From contig CAMAXP010000014.1 in the NCBI GenBank assembly GCA_945862265.1, forward strand, positions 31,610 through 95,609: DNA of 64,000 bases. Reading direction: 5' to 3'. The position numbers were made by a program, and so were the translations under genes. Below, one piece after another: positions 19,374-27,782 of the stretch (position 1 is its first letter; every line of letters begins with the position of its first letter). The stretch is from Bordetella parapertussis (GTDB lineage: Bacteria; Pseudomonadota; Gammaproteobacteria; Burkholderiales; SG8-39). The notes under the pieces are model-generated. The model did no database searches and was not told the DNA's origin. It saw only the letters and a program-made list of their open reading frames with translations.

Positions 19374-20067
19374 GGCGCTCAAGCTCGATTCGATCCGCGC
19401 CGGGTACGGTGCGACGGTCGTGCTGGAGGACGTCGGGTTCTCGCTCGATGAGCGCCAGGCCCTCGCCGTGCTCGGGCGGAACGGGGTGGGCAAGACCACC
19501 ATGCTCGCGACCATCATGGGGCTCACAACGTTCCATTCCGGAAGCATCGAATTCCGCGGGCGCAAGATCGAGAAACTGCAGGTGCATGAGCGCGCCAGGC
19601 TCGGCATCGGCTACGTTCCGCAGACCCGGGACGTCTTTCCCTCCCTGTCCATCGAAGAGAACCTGGCCGTGGCCGCGCGGCCGGGCCGCTGGTCGCAGGA
19701 ACGGGTCTATGACTTGTTTCCCCGCCTTGCCGAACGTCGTTCGCATATGGGCAACCAGATCTCGGGTGGCGAACAGCAGATGCTTGCAATTGGGCGGGCG
19801 CTGATGGGCGATCCATCCCTGTTGCTGCTGGACGAACCACTGGAAGGCCTGGCACCGATCATTGTTGATACCCTGCTGGCCGCGATTCAGCGCCTGGCCA
19901 GGGACGAAGCGTTGACGGTGGTCCTCGTCGAGCAGTCCGCGAAGCTTGCCCTCGAGGTCACGGACCAGGCCCTGGTGCTGAACCGCGGCCGCATCGTCTA
20001 TCGCGGCGCCAGCGCAGAACTGGCGTCGGATCCCGAGCGCCTCGCCAGCCTGGTTGTTGCCGGCTAG
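19366..20067 (+). CDS. ABC transporter ATPase, LivF family
   Basis: Second ATP-binding subunit, 233 aa. Walker A is GRNGVGKTT, the Q loop is in GYVPQTRDVFPSLS, the signature is ISGGEQQMLAIGRAL, Walker B is LLLLDEPLEGLAP and the switch region is VEQS (the LivF form, Gln-Ser in place of His). It is the last gene of the five-gene transporter and is followed by a terminator-like hairpin. Confidence 0.9.
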   Translation: MPEALKLDSIRAGYGATVVLEDVGFSLDERQALAVLGRNGVGKTTMLATIMGLTTFHSGSIEFRGRKIEKLQVHERARLGIGYVPQTRDVFPSLSIEENLAVAARPGRWSQERVYDLFPRLAERRSHMGNQISGGEQQMLAIGRALMGDPSLLLLDEPLEGLAPIIVDTLLAAIQRLARDEALTVVLVEQSAKLALEVTDQALVLNRGRIVYRGASAELASDPERLASLVVAG

Positions 20068-20089
20068 TACCGGCTGCAATCGGCTGCAC

Positions 20090-20117
20090 CAAAAAGAAAG
20101 GGCGCCCGGAGGCGCCC
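20090..20117 (-). terminator. terminator of the amtB operon
   Basis: On the minus strand GGGCGCC, a 4-nt loop, GGCGCCC (20117-20100), then CTTTCTTTTTGG. It lies 70 bases after the amtB stop and faces the plus-strand hairpin of the ABC operon. Confidence 0.7.
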
Positions 20118-20150
20118 AAAGACTAGGAGGAGGACCTAGGTAAGCCTCGC

Positions 20151-20188
20151 GGGCGCGCTTCCTGAGGAGGCAGCGCGCCCTGTTCTTT
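20151..20188 (+). terminator. likely terminator after the ABC operon
   Basis: GGGCGCGC (20151-20158) and GCGCGCCC (20173-20180) form an 8-bp stem with a 14-nt loop, followed on the plus strand by TGTTCTTT. The U-tract is imperfect, so efficiency is uncertain. Confidence 0.5.
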
Positions 20189-21698
20189 ACATCCGGTACG
20201 CGCCCTCGCCGTGGCTGGACACGTCCAGGCCTTCGCGCTCTTCTTCTTCCGTTACGCGCAGCCCGATGGTCAGGTCGACCAGTTTGAAGGCGATGAATGC
20301 GACCACGCCCGACCAGATGACGGTCGTGAGGCAACCGGTGGCCTGGATTACGACTTGGTCCCAGATGGAGTAGGTATCGCTGGCCTTGTTCGCCACATAG
20401 TCGAAGATCCCCGAGCCGCCGAGCGACGGCGCCGCAAACACGCCCGTGAGGATCGCGCCCGTCGCGCCGCCGAGGCCGTGGACCCCGAACACGTCGAGCG
20501 AGTCATCCGCACCGAGCATCCGCTTCAGGCCGTTCACGCCCCAGTAGCAGACCAGGCCGGCCACTGCGCCGATCACCAGCGCGCCCATCGTGCCGACGTA
20601 TCCGCAGGCCGGGGTGATCGCGACCAGGCCGGCCACTGCACCGGACACCGCGCCAAGCATCGAGGCCTTGCCCTTGCCGATCGATTCGATCAGCGACCAG
20701 GCGAGCGTCGCGGAGGCCGTGGCCACGAGGGTGTTCAGGAAGGCCACCGCGGTCGTGCCGTTGGCTTCCAGGTTGGAGCCGGCGTTGAAGCCGAACCAGC
20801 CCACCCACAGGAGGCATGCGCCGACCATCGTGAGCGGCAGGTTGTGCGGGGCCATGGACTCCTTGCCGTAACCGACGCGCTTGCCGATGACGTAGGCACC
20901 GACGAGGCCGGCGATACCGGCATTCAGGTGCACGACCGTGCCGCCGGCGAAGTCCAGGGCGCCCTTCGCCCACAGCCAGCCTGCGGCTGCGGTGACGGTC
21001 TCAAGCGTCTTCGCGTCGGTGATCGCGTCAGGGCCGTCCCAGTACCAGACCATGTGCGCGATCGGCAGGTAGGCGAACGTGAACCACAGGACCACGAACA
21101 CCAGCACGGCGGAGAATTTCACCCGCTCGGCGAACGCGCCGACGATGAGCGCGGGAGTGATTGCCGCGAAGGTGAGCTGGAACGCAACGAAGGCGAGCTC
21201 CGGGATCACGACGCCCTTGGAGAAGGTCGCCGCTACCGCATCCGCGTTCACGCCCGACAGGAACATCTTCGAGAACCCGCCGAAGAAGGCGTTGCCGCTG
21301 CTGAACGCGACCGAGTATCCGTAGATCACCCAGAGAACGGCGATCATGCAGAAGCACACGAACACCTGCATCAGTACTGAGAGCACGTTCTTCGAGCGCA
21401 CCATGCCCGCGTAGAAGAGCGCGAGACCTGGAATCGTCATCAGGATGACGAGCACCGTGGCCATGAGCATCCATGCGGTGTCACCCTTGTCGACCTTGGG
21501 TTTGGGCGCTTCGGCCGGCTTCGCGTCCGCAGCAGGAGCGGGGGCGGCAGCGGCGGCTGCAGGCTTGGCGGTTTCAGCAGGCGCAGCAGCGGCCGGTTTT
21601 GCGTCGGCCGCTGGCGTGGCCGGCTTGTCCTGCGCAAGGGCGTTGCCGCCGAACGCAAGCGCTGCGGTCAACGCGATGTACGTAAACAGTCTTTTCAT
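20187..21698 (-). CDS. amtB: ammonium transporter AmtB
   Basis: Trimeric inner-membrane ammonium channel, 503 aa. It has a signal peptide (cleaved near residue 22 after LAFGGNALA), an Ala/Pro/Lys-rich linker of about 50 residues, then the 11-helix Amt core (DTAWMLMATVLVILMTIPGLALFYAGMV region). The two pore histidines are in GGTVVHLNAG and DVFGVHGLGG. The tail LRVTEEEEREGLD is the segment that meets GlnK. ATG 21698 is chosen over 21704 because AGGGAG is then 6 bases away; upstream starts overlap glnK. It follows glnK by 10 bases. Confidence 0.94.
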   Translation of the reverse strand: MKRLFTYIALTAALAFGGNALAQDKPATPAADAKPAAAAPAETAKPAAAAAAPAPAADAKPAEAPKPKVDKGDTAWMLMATVLVILMTIPGLALFYAGMVRSKNVLSVLMQVFVCFCMIAVLWVIYGYSVAFSSGNAFFGGFSKMFLSGVNADAVAATFSKGVVIPELAFVAFQLTFAAITPALIVGAFAERVKFSAVLVFVVLWFTFAYLPIAHMVWYWDGPDAITDAKTLETVTAAAGWLWAKGALDFAGGTVVHLNAGIAGLVGAYVIGKRVGYGKESMAPHNLPLTMVGACLLWVGWFGFNAGSNLEANGTTAVAFLNTLVATASATLAWSLIESIGKGKASMLGAVSGAVAGLVAITPACGYVGTMGALVIGAVAGLVCYWGVNGLKRMLGADDSLDVFGVHGLGGATGAILTGVFAAPSLGGSGIFDYVANKASDTYSIWDQVVIQATGCLTTVIWSGVVAFIAFKLVDLTIGLRVTEEEEREGLDVSSHGEGAYRM

Positions 21699-21708
21699 GT
21701 CCATCTCC

Positions 21709-22086
<378 letters not shown>

Positions 22087-22968
22087 TCAGAATGTTTTGC
22101 TGACCGAGAGAAGGAGGGTGCCCTTGGAGGCGTCCTTGAACTTGGTGCCCGCAGGGGCGCCGACTGTGCCGCCCGGGATCGAGTTGCCGAAGCAGTAGTA
22201 GCCGGGGTTGGCCGCGTTGCAGCTGCCTTTGCCCGTGGTATCGAGGTATGCAGCGCCGAACACCCAGCCGCTGAGGTCCTTCGTCACGCCGATCTTGTAG
22301 TCGGTGTAGTTGGCTTTCGTTACATCGGTGCCCACACTCCAGCCCTTCAGGCGGAACGAGCCCAGGTGTCCGACCAGGTTCCAACCGCCGCCCAGGTCAT
22401 AGGTCGCGGAAAGGTCGAGGTAGTTGGAGCCTTTGGTGCCAGGCTGGGAGAAATAGTCGCCGATCGAGTAGTAATACTTGGCCGAAAGCCACTTCCATGA
22501 CCCGCCGATGTAGATTTCCTTGTTGTCGATCGAGCCGTTGTGTGTCTTCGTGGCGGTCCGCGGGTTGATGAGTGTCGTACCCGCTGCAGCGTTCGCATTC
22601 GTCCCGGGGTAGTAGTAATAGATATAGCCGACGTCCAGGCTCCAGTCGTCCCACGACTTTTTCCAGCCGCCGTAAAAGTCCATCTCCAGGTTGCCGGCCG
22701 GGTATCCTGCGCCGGAACTCACGTTCGAGTTCCAGTTGCCCAGATACAGGCCGCTCGAATGGGAGTAATCGATCCCGCCTTGGATCGCGGCCTTGCCGAA
22801 GGTCTGCGAAATACCGCGGAACCGGTAATCGCTGAACAGGCCGACGTTTCCGGCGATGGTGTGGTCTGAGGGCGGGGTGGTTGCCGAAGGAGCGGCGGTT
22901 TGCGCCGAAACGATGGCCGGAGTCCCGAAGACGGTGGCCAGGGACAGTGCGAGCAGGGTCTTACGCAT
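22087..22968 (-). CDS. TorF family putative porin (TIGR02001 type)
   Basis: Outer-membrane beta-barrel protein of 293 aa with a signal peptide cleaved after about residue 22 (AIVSA-QTAAP). The mature N-terminus TIAGNVGLFSDYRFRGISQTFGKAAIQGGIDYSHSSG region is the hallmark of the Gcw_chp/TIGR02001 group. Alternating hydrophobic strands continue to the end, which finishes in Phe (LLLSVSKTF), as for BAM-assembled barrels. It is the first gene of the porin-glnK-amtB operon, behind a sigma-54 type promoter, suggesting a role in uptake of a nitrogenous nutrient. ATG 22968 has AGGAG 9 bases upstream. Confidence 0.85.
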   Translation of the reverse strand: MRKTLLALSLATVFGTPAIVSAQTAAPSATTPPSDHTIAGNVGLFSDYRFRGISQTFGKAAIQGGIDYSHSSGLYLGNWNSNVSSGAGYPAGNLEMDFYGGWKKSWDDWSLDVGYIYYYYPGTNANAAAGTTLINPRTATKTHNGSIDNKEIYIGGSWKWLSAKYYYSIGDYFSQPGTKGSNYLDLSATYDLGGGWNLVGHLGSFRLKGWSVGTDVTKANYTDYKIGVTKDLSGWVFGAAYLDTTGKGSCNAANPGYYCFGNSIPGGTVGAPAGTKFKDASKGTLLLSVSKTF

Positions 22969-23008
22969 GGCAGTGGACTCCTAATTGGAAAGGATGCGAG
23001 ACCTATTT

Positions 23009-23024
23009 AGCACCTCCCGTGCCA
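23009..23024 (-). promoter_or_regulatory. sigma-54 promoter of porin-glnK-amtB
   Basis: Minus-strand TGGCACGGGAGGTGCT: the -24 element TGGCACG is perfect and the -12 element GTGCT differs from TTGCW at one base, with the GG and GC dinucleotides correctly spaced. The start site would be near 22998, 30 bases before the porin ATG. An A+T-rich stretch upstream includes an IHF-like AATCAA (23044-23039). Confidence 0.8.
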
Positions 23025-23085
23025 GAATAAAAACATATTTGATTCAATACGTTAAATTTTTCCGGCGAGGGATGTCAGTCTGAAG

Positions 23086-23102
23086 CGCCCCTTTTTGGGG
23101 CG
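23086..23102. promoter_or_regulatory. NtrC-like enhancer site 2
   Basis: CGCCCCTTTTTGGGGCG, a perfect inverted repeat with the same 5-5-5 spacing as NtrC sites and one change per arm (GCCCC/GGGGC for GCACC/GGTGC). Its centre is exactly 32 bp from site 1, three helical turns, like the paired sites before enteric glnA. Confidence 0.4.
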
Positions 23103-23117
23103 ATGCTGGCAAGGGGG

Positions 23118-23134
23118 TGTGCTCCAATGGTGCG
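23118..23134. promoter_or_regulatory. NtrC-like enhancer site 1
   Basis: TGTGCTCCAATGGTGCG. The right arm GGTGC is perfect against the NtrC consensus TGCACY-N5-GGTGCA and the left arm matches three of five core positions. Its centre is about 128 bp upstream of the predicted start site of the porin operon. Confidence 0.55.
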
Positions 23135-23192
23135 ATGGGCTGTGGATCGGGTGCCGTGGCATAAGCCTAAGAGGGCGCGTGCTAAACTCGTT

Positions 23193-23238
23193 TGGTGGTC
23201 ATTCGGCCACCACTGAGCCCGACTGCGAGCCCGACTGC
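23193..23238 (+). repeat. hairpin and 12-bp tandem duplication upstream of ubiK
   Basis: TGGTGGTC (23193-23200) pairs with GGCCACCA (23205-23212) around a 4-nt loop with one G-U pair. Next come two adjacent copies of GAGCCCGACTGC (23215-23226 and 23227-23238), ending 7 bases before the ubiK ATG. Confidence 0.6.
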
Positions 23239-23245
23239 GACATCC

Positions 23246-23503
23246 ATGACCGATCCCCGCCTGCTTGACGAGATTGGCGCCAAGCTCTCCGAAGTCATTT
23301 CCGCGTCCCCGGCAAAGGACGTTGAAAAAAACGTCCGCGCGTTGCTGGCGGCGTTTTTTGATCGCTTTGACCTCGTGACCCGCGACGATTTCGAAGTCCA
23401 GAAGCGCGTCCTGGAACGTGCCCAGGGGCGAATCGCCGAACTGGAGCGCCGCCTCGCGACCTCGGGCGCGGACGCGTCGTCCGGCCAGACAGGCCCCTCC
23501 TAG
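23246..23503 (+). CDS. ubiK: ubiquinone biosynthesis accessory factor UbiK
   Basis: Small (85 aa) coiled-coil protein of the UbiK/BMFP family (formerly YqiC), which assists the late hydroxylation steps of ubiquinone synthesis with UbiJ. It has an amphipathic helix (LLDEIGAKLSEVISASP), the conserved VEKNVRALLAAFFDRFDLVTRDDFEVQKRVL region and a C-terminal coiled coil (LERAQGRIAELERRLA). ATG 23246 is preferred; upstream in-frame codons run through the repeat region and are not conserved-looking. ComM follows 85 bases later. Confidence 0.85.
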   Translation: MTDPRLLDEIGAKLSEVISASPAKDVEKNVRALLAAFFDRFDLVTRDDFEVQKRVLERAQGRIAELERRLATSGADASSGQTGPS

Positions 23504-23588
23504 CCCGCAATCCCTTCGGTCGTGTAAACGCCCCGGCCTGCCCGCCGTTCATTGGGGATGCCAAGGCGCCCGCGCGTCAGGAGGGCAT

Positions 23589-25079
23589 ATGTCGCTTGCC
23601 GTGGTAAGGAGCCGGGCCCTGGTGGGAATCCGCGCGCCCGAAGTCACCGTTGAAGTTCACCTGGGTCCGGGATTGCCCACCTTCGCCATTGTCGGGCTTC
23701 CCGATGCGGAGGTGCGCGAGGCGAAGGATCGCGTGCGTGCGGCCCTCAACCATGCGGGTTTCGAATTCCCCGCGCGTCGCATTACGGCGAACCTCGCGCC
23801 GGCCGACCTGCCGAAGGATTCGAGCCGTCTCGACCTGCCCATTGCCCTTGGCATCCTTGCCGCGAGTGGCCAGATCCCGGCCGGCATGCTCGCGAACCAT
23901 GAGTTTGCAGGCGAACTTTCGCTGACTGGGGATCTGCGCCCGGTACGCGGCGCGCTTGCCATGGCACTTGCTTCGCGCGGGCGTTCGTTCGTGCTGCCTG
24001 CCCAGAACGCTCCCGAGGCTTCCCTGTCAGGTGCCGGGGCGATATTGCCGGCACGGTCGCTGATCGAGGTGTGCCTCTATCTGCGCGGCGAAGGCCCGCT
24101 GCCTCGCTATTCGGGAGAGGCTCCAGGCGAAACGGTCCATTACCCAGACCTCTCGGAAGTAAAAGGTCAGGCACATGCGAAACGCGCCCTCGAAGTCGCC
24201 GCTGCCGGCGGGCACAGCTTCCTGATGATCGGCCCGCCCGGGGCGGGCAAATCAATGCTCGCGGCGCGCTTCCCCGGCCTGCTGCCGCGCCTCGACGAAT
24301 CCGAGTCGCTCGAGGTTGCCGAAATCCATTCCGCGGCCGGCGGGTTCGATCCCGCGCGGTGGGGACAGCGACCCTACCGGGCACCCCACCATACGGCGTC
24401 GGCCATAGCGCTGGTCGGCGGCGGAGCGAACCCCCGTCCCGGGGAGATATCGCTGGCGCACAACGGCGTCCTGTTCCTCGACGAATTGCCCGAATACCCG
24501 CGCAGCGTGCTGGAGACATTGCGCGAGCCCCTCGAAACCGGGACGGTATCGATCAGCCGCGCCGCACGCCAGGCGCAGTTTCCCGCGCGGTTCCAGCTGG
24601 TTGCGGCGATGAATCCCTGCCCTTGCGGATATCTCGGCCATCCTTCTGGCAAGTGCCGCTGCGCACCTGATGTGGTTGCACGCTACCGGGGCCGTTTGTC
24701 CGGGCCATTGGCCGATCGCATCGACCTCAAGATCGAAGTGCCCGCGCTGCCCGTCGACGAGTTCACCGCATCGGCTGGAGGCGAGCCCAGTTCGTATCTG
24801 CGCGCGCGGGTCGAGCGCGCGCGCGATGGACAGAAAAGCCGCCAGGGATGCGCAAACGCCCTGCTCGGCGTCCGGGCCACCGAAGCACACTGCACGCCTT
24901 GCGCCCAGGGCGAAGCCCTGCTTCGCCAGGCGATCGCCCGGCTGTCGCTTTCGGCCCGTGCCTATCACCGGATCCTGCGGGTGGCCCGAACGATCGCGGA
25001 CCTTGCTTGCAGCGAAGGGATTGCTGTGGCTCACGTTGCTGAAGCCATCCAGTATCGAAGGCTGGACGCGGCGTTCTGA
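23589..25079 (+). CDS. comM: YifB/ComM Mg-chelatase-like AAA+ ATPase
   Basis: A 496-residue ATPase of the YifB/ComM family; in Vibrio the orthologue is a branch-migration helicase used in natural transformation. It has an N-terminal LonC-like domain (VGLPDAEVREAKDRVRAAL, then ITANLAPADLPKDSSRLDLPIALGIL), Walker A GPPGAGKSML, Walker B GVLFLDELPEY and a zinc-like cluster (NPCPCGYLGHPSGKCRC). The tail carries the Mg-chelatase C-terminal helices. ATG 23589 has a strong CAGGAGGGCAT ribosome-binding site; longer readings overlap ubiK. Confidence 0.92.
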   Translation: MSLAVVRSRALVGIRAPEVTVEVHLGPGLPTFAIVGLPDAEVREAKDRVRAALNHAGFEFPARRITANLAPADLPKDSSRLDLPIALGILAASGQIPAGMLANHEFAGELSLTGDLRPVRGALAMALASRGRSFVLPAQNAPEASLSGAGAILPARSLIEVCLYLRGEGPLPRYSGEAPGETVHYPDLSEVKGQAHAKRALEVAAAGGHSFLMIGPPGAGKSMLAARFPGLLPRLDESESLEVAEIHSAAGGFDPARWGQRPYRAPHHTASAIALVGGGANPRPGEISLAHNGVLFLDELPEYPRSVLETLREPLETGTVSISRAARQAQFPARFQLVAAMNPCPCGYLGHPSGKCRCAPDVVARYRGRLSGPLADRIDLKIEVPALPVDEFTASAGGEPSSYLRARVERARDGQKSRQGCANALLGVRATEAHCTPCAQGEALLRQAIARLSLSARAYHRILRVARTIADLACSEGIAVAHVAEAIQYRRLDAAF

Positions 25080-25107
25080 CGCCGTCTTGTTATAGTCGGG
25101 CGCAGGA

Positions 25108-25932
25108 ATGGCTACCTATGCGATCGGGGATGTGCAGGGCTGCATGCGCGAGCTGGACGCGCTGCTGGCGCAGTGCGCCTTCGATGCGGCCCGGGATCGC
25201 TTGTGGTTTGTCGGCGACCTTGTGAACCGGGGACCTGCGTCGCTGGAGGTGCTGCGCTTTGTGCGCGACTTGGGCGAGCGCGCAATCACGGTCCTGGGCA
25301 ATCACGACCTCCACCTCCTGTGCCTTGCCCATGGCGCGGCGCGTCCGCGACCCGACGATACCCTTGAGGCCGTCCTGGCGGCCCCGGATCGAGATGAACT
25401 TCTAGGCTGGCTGCGCACCCGTCGGATGCTGCATTCCGAAGACGGGCATGTTCTTGTGCATGCGGGGCTGCTGCCCCAGTGGGACCTGCCCAAAGCCGTC
25501 GCGCTTGCGGGCGAAGTGCAGGAGGCGTTGCGCGGACCGGGATACGCAGCATTCCTCGCCCGGCTCTATGGGAGCGAACCCAGCGCATGGAATGATGCGC
25601 TCGCCGGCGCGGACCGCACTCGCGTTGTCGTCAATGCCATGACGCGGATGCGGTTCTGTTCCGATGCCGGAGTCATGGAATTCCGCGCCAAGGGGGGCGT
25701 TGACGCGACGCCCGCAGGGTACCGACCGTGGTTCGAAGTGCCTAGTCGCAGGACCGCTACAACCACCGTCGTTTGCGGGCACTGGTCGGCGCTTGGATTG
25801 CGGATCGCCCCGAACCTGCTGGCGCTGGACACAGGCTGCGTGTGGGGCGGGGCCCTCAGCGCGGTGAGGCTCGAAGACCGGCAACTGTTCCAGGTGCCCT
25901 GCGCGGGTTACCAGGACCCGATCGGCGAATGA
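25108..25932 (+). CDS. apaH: bis(5'-nucleosyl)-tetraphosphatase, symmetrical
   Basis: Metallophosphatase of 274 aa that splits Ap4A into two ADP and removes NpnN caps from RNA. The calcineurin-type metal motifs are GDVQGC (residues 7-12), GDLVNRGP and GNHDLHLL. The C-terminal GHWSALGLRIAPNLLALDTGCVWGG region is the last conserved block. The length matches the family. It starts 28 bases after comM and is convergent with the kinase gene, with 21 bases between. Confidence 0.94.
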   Translation: MATYAIGDVQGCMRELDALLAQCAFDAARDRLWFVGDLVNRGPASLEVLRFVRDLGERAITVLGNHDLHLLCLAHGAARPRPDDTLEAVLAAPDRDELLGWLRTRRMLHSEDGHVLVHAGLLPQWDLPKAVALAGEVQEALRGPGYAAFLARLYGSEPSAWNDALAGADRTRVVVNAMTRMRFCSDAGVMEFRAKGGVDATPAGYRPWFEVPSRRTATTTVVCGHWSALGLRIAPNLLALDTGCVWGGALSAVRLEDRQLFQVPCAGYQDPIGE

Positions 25933-25953
25933 CGACCCGCGCCCGGCGGGCCC

Positions 25954-26889
25954 TTACCAAGGCGAGTAACCGAACTCGCGTTTGAAGCGATCCTTGATTT
26001 CCTGTGCCGTGAACGCATGGTTCTGCGCGCCGCGATGCTCGATCTTGATCGATCCCATCAGCGCACCCAGCCTGCCGGTGCTCGGCCAGTCCCAGCCGTT
26101 GGCAATGCCGTACAGCAGGCCGGCGCGGTAAGCATCCCCGCAGCCTGTCGGGTCGAGGATCTCCGCGGCTTGGACGATCGGGACTTCGTGCCGCTCGCCG
26201 CCGGAATAGATGATCGACCCCTTCGAGCCGAGGGTCAGCACGAGCGCTTTCACGCCCTTGGCAATGTCTTCCATGCTGCGGCCGGTCTTGTCCTCCAGCA
26301 GCTTGCCCTCGTAGTCGTTGACCGCAACATAATCGGCGAGATCCACGAACGCAGACAACTCCTCGGCCGAAAACATCGGCAGCCCCTGGCCGGGATCGAA
26401 TACGAAGGGGATTCCCGCCGAAGCGCATTCGCGGGCGTGCTGGAGCATGCCGTCCTTGCCGTCCGGCGCGATGATCGCCAGCTTTGCGCCGAGGCTCGCA
26501 TCGATGCGGTTCTCGTGCGAAAAGTTCATTGCGCCCGGATGGAAGGCGATGATCTGGTTGTTGTCGAGGTCCGTGGTGATGAATGCCTGCGCGGTGAACT
26601 GGCCCGGGATCTTCCTGAGGTGCGAGGCGGAGATGCCCTGCGTGTGCAGCCGGGAAAGATAAGGCTCGATGTCCTCGCCGACCGTCGCCATCACCATGGG
26701 CTCCCCGCCGAGGAGCTTCAGGTTGTATCCGATGTTGGCCGCGCATCCGCCGTATTCGCGGCGCATTTCCGGCGTGAGGAAGCAGACGTTGAGGATATGC
26801 AGCTGGTCGGGGAGGACGTGGTTCTTGAACTGGTCCGGGAACACCATGATGGTGTCGTAGGCGATCGATCCTGTAATCAGTGTGCTCAA
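25954..26889 (-). CDS. PfkB-family carbohydrate/nucleoside kinase (adenosine kinase-like)
   Basis: Ribokinase-fold kinase of about 311 aa. The N-terminus STLITGSIAYDTIMVF and the segment EYGGCAANIGYNLKLLGG are typical of the betaproteobacterial group often called adenosine kinase. PfkB signature 2 is DPTGCGDAYRAGLLYG, with the catalytic Asp. The start is uncertain: TTG 26889 gives the usual N-terminus, whereas GTG 26985 would add 32 residues and overlap the upstream gene by 64 bases. Neither has a good ribosome-binding site, so coupling to the upstream DUF3426 gene is possible. Substrate not determinable here. Confidence 0.8.
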   Translation of the reverse strand: MSTLITGSIAYDTIMVFPDQFKNHVLPDQLHILNVCFLTPEMRREYGGCAANIGYNLKLLGGEPMVMATVGEDIEPYLSRLHTQGISASHLRKIPGQFTAQAFITTDLDNNQIIAFHPGAMNFSHENRIDASLGAKLAIIAPDGKDGMLQHARECASAGIPFVFDPGQGLPMFSAEELSAFVDLADYVAVNDYEGKLLEDKTGRSMEDIAKGVKALVLTLGSKGSIIYSGGERHEVPIVQAAEILDPTGCGDAYRAGLLYGIANGWDWPSTGRLGALMGSIKIEHRGAQNHAFTAQEIKDRFKREFGYSPW

Positions 26890-26921
26890 TTTTGGCTTTC
26901 GGTTAGTTTGTTGCGAGGGGT

Positions 26922-27782
26922 CTAGGTCTGGCAGCGCGCAGGATAGCCCAATTGCCAGAAGGCCGAGGTTGGTGGCGGAGGGCACGGATAGAACAGGAAC
27001 AGCTGGTACCCGGTCGCAAGGAGCCCGCCGGCCTCGATGCGCACGCGCACGGACTCCTCGGACCCGCCCCCGAGCCCGATTGCGGCCCGCTTGTCCTGCA
27101 GGTAGTCGTCCGGCCTCAGCACGCGGCGCACCAGGGGTTGGTCGCCCTGGTCAGTGAGGGTGAGTTCGAGATCGGGATACTCCTGGGCAAAGGGCGCGCG
27201 GTTCCGCAGGAGGGCGTTGAGTACGATCACTCCCTGGCGTTGCTTATCCGCCTGCAGGTCGGATGACTCGATGCTCATCAGGTCGGCGCGCCGGGGCAGC
27301 CGGACATCGCATCCGAGCAAGCCACAGGCCGCTTCGATCTGCGGGCGTGCTGCCGGCAACAGCACGGCGACCTCGCTGCGAAAGGCGAGCGCGGCCTGCA
27401 AAGCCAATCCGCATGCCGCCAGCGTAGCGAATATCGCCCAGGCGGCCCGACGGGCAGGTTGCGTTTGGACGGGTGCGAGAAACGCAGGTGCCGTCTCTGG
27501 CGACGACTCTGGCGCCGGCTCCGCCGCATCGATCATGGGGGGCGCAGGCGGGCCCTCGACCGGCGTGCCGGGTTCGGTCTCCGTGCGTGACTCGAGCAGG
27601 CTCGTCTGGGGCGAAGGCGCGACGGGAAGCGCCGCGATGTCGTCGTCGTCGAGCATGTTGCTCACGCCATCGAACACAACCGAGCATTGCCCGCAGCGGA
27701 CCCGCCCTCCCCGCGCTGCAAGTTGTGCCGGCAGCACGCGAAAAGTTGTCGCACAAGCGGGGCACCGGGTGACCAGGCTCAT
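26922..27782 (-). CDS. zinc-ribbon, DUF3426 membrane protein
   Basis: A 286-residue protein with an N-terminal MJ0042-type zinc ribbon (CPACATTF ... VRCGQCSVVFDG), a Pro/Ala/Glu-rich linker, one membrane helix (AAWAIFATLAACGLALQAAL) and a C-terminal DUF3426 domain (ALLRNRAPFAQEYPDLELTLTD). The family is conserved beside prmA in betaproteobacteria and its function is unknown; a regulator or envelope-stress role has been guessed from the zinc ribbon. The start overlaps the prmA stop by 4 bases (ATGA). Confidence 0.85.
   Translation of the reverse strand: MSLVTRCPACATTFRVLPAQLAARGGRVRCGQCSVVFDGVSNMLDDDDIAALPVAPSPQTSLLESRTETEPGTPVEGPPAPPMIDAAEPAPESSPETAPAFLAPVQTQPARRAAWAIFATLAACGLALQAALAFRSEVAVLLPAARPQIEAACGLLGCDVRLPRRADLMSIESSDLQADKQRQGVIVLNALLRNRAPFAQEYPDLELTLTDQGDQPLVRRVLRPDDYLQDKRAAIGLGGGSEESVRVRIEAGGLLATGYQLFLFYPCPPPPTSAFWQLGYPARCQT

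Noticed and set aside
20124..20140. CTAGGAGGAGGACCTAG inverted repeat between livF and amtB
   Set aside because: It looks like a small imperfect repeat between two better hairpins, with no clear role.
26889..26985. GTG 26985 as start of the PfkB-family kinase
   Set aside because: It would overlap the DUF3426 gene by 64 bases and add a non-conserved N-terminus; TTG 26889 fits family starts better.
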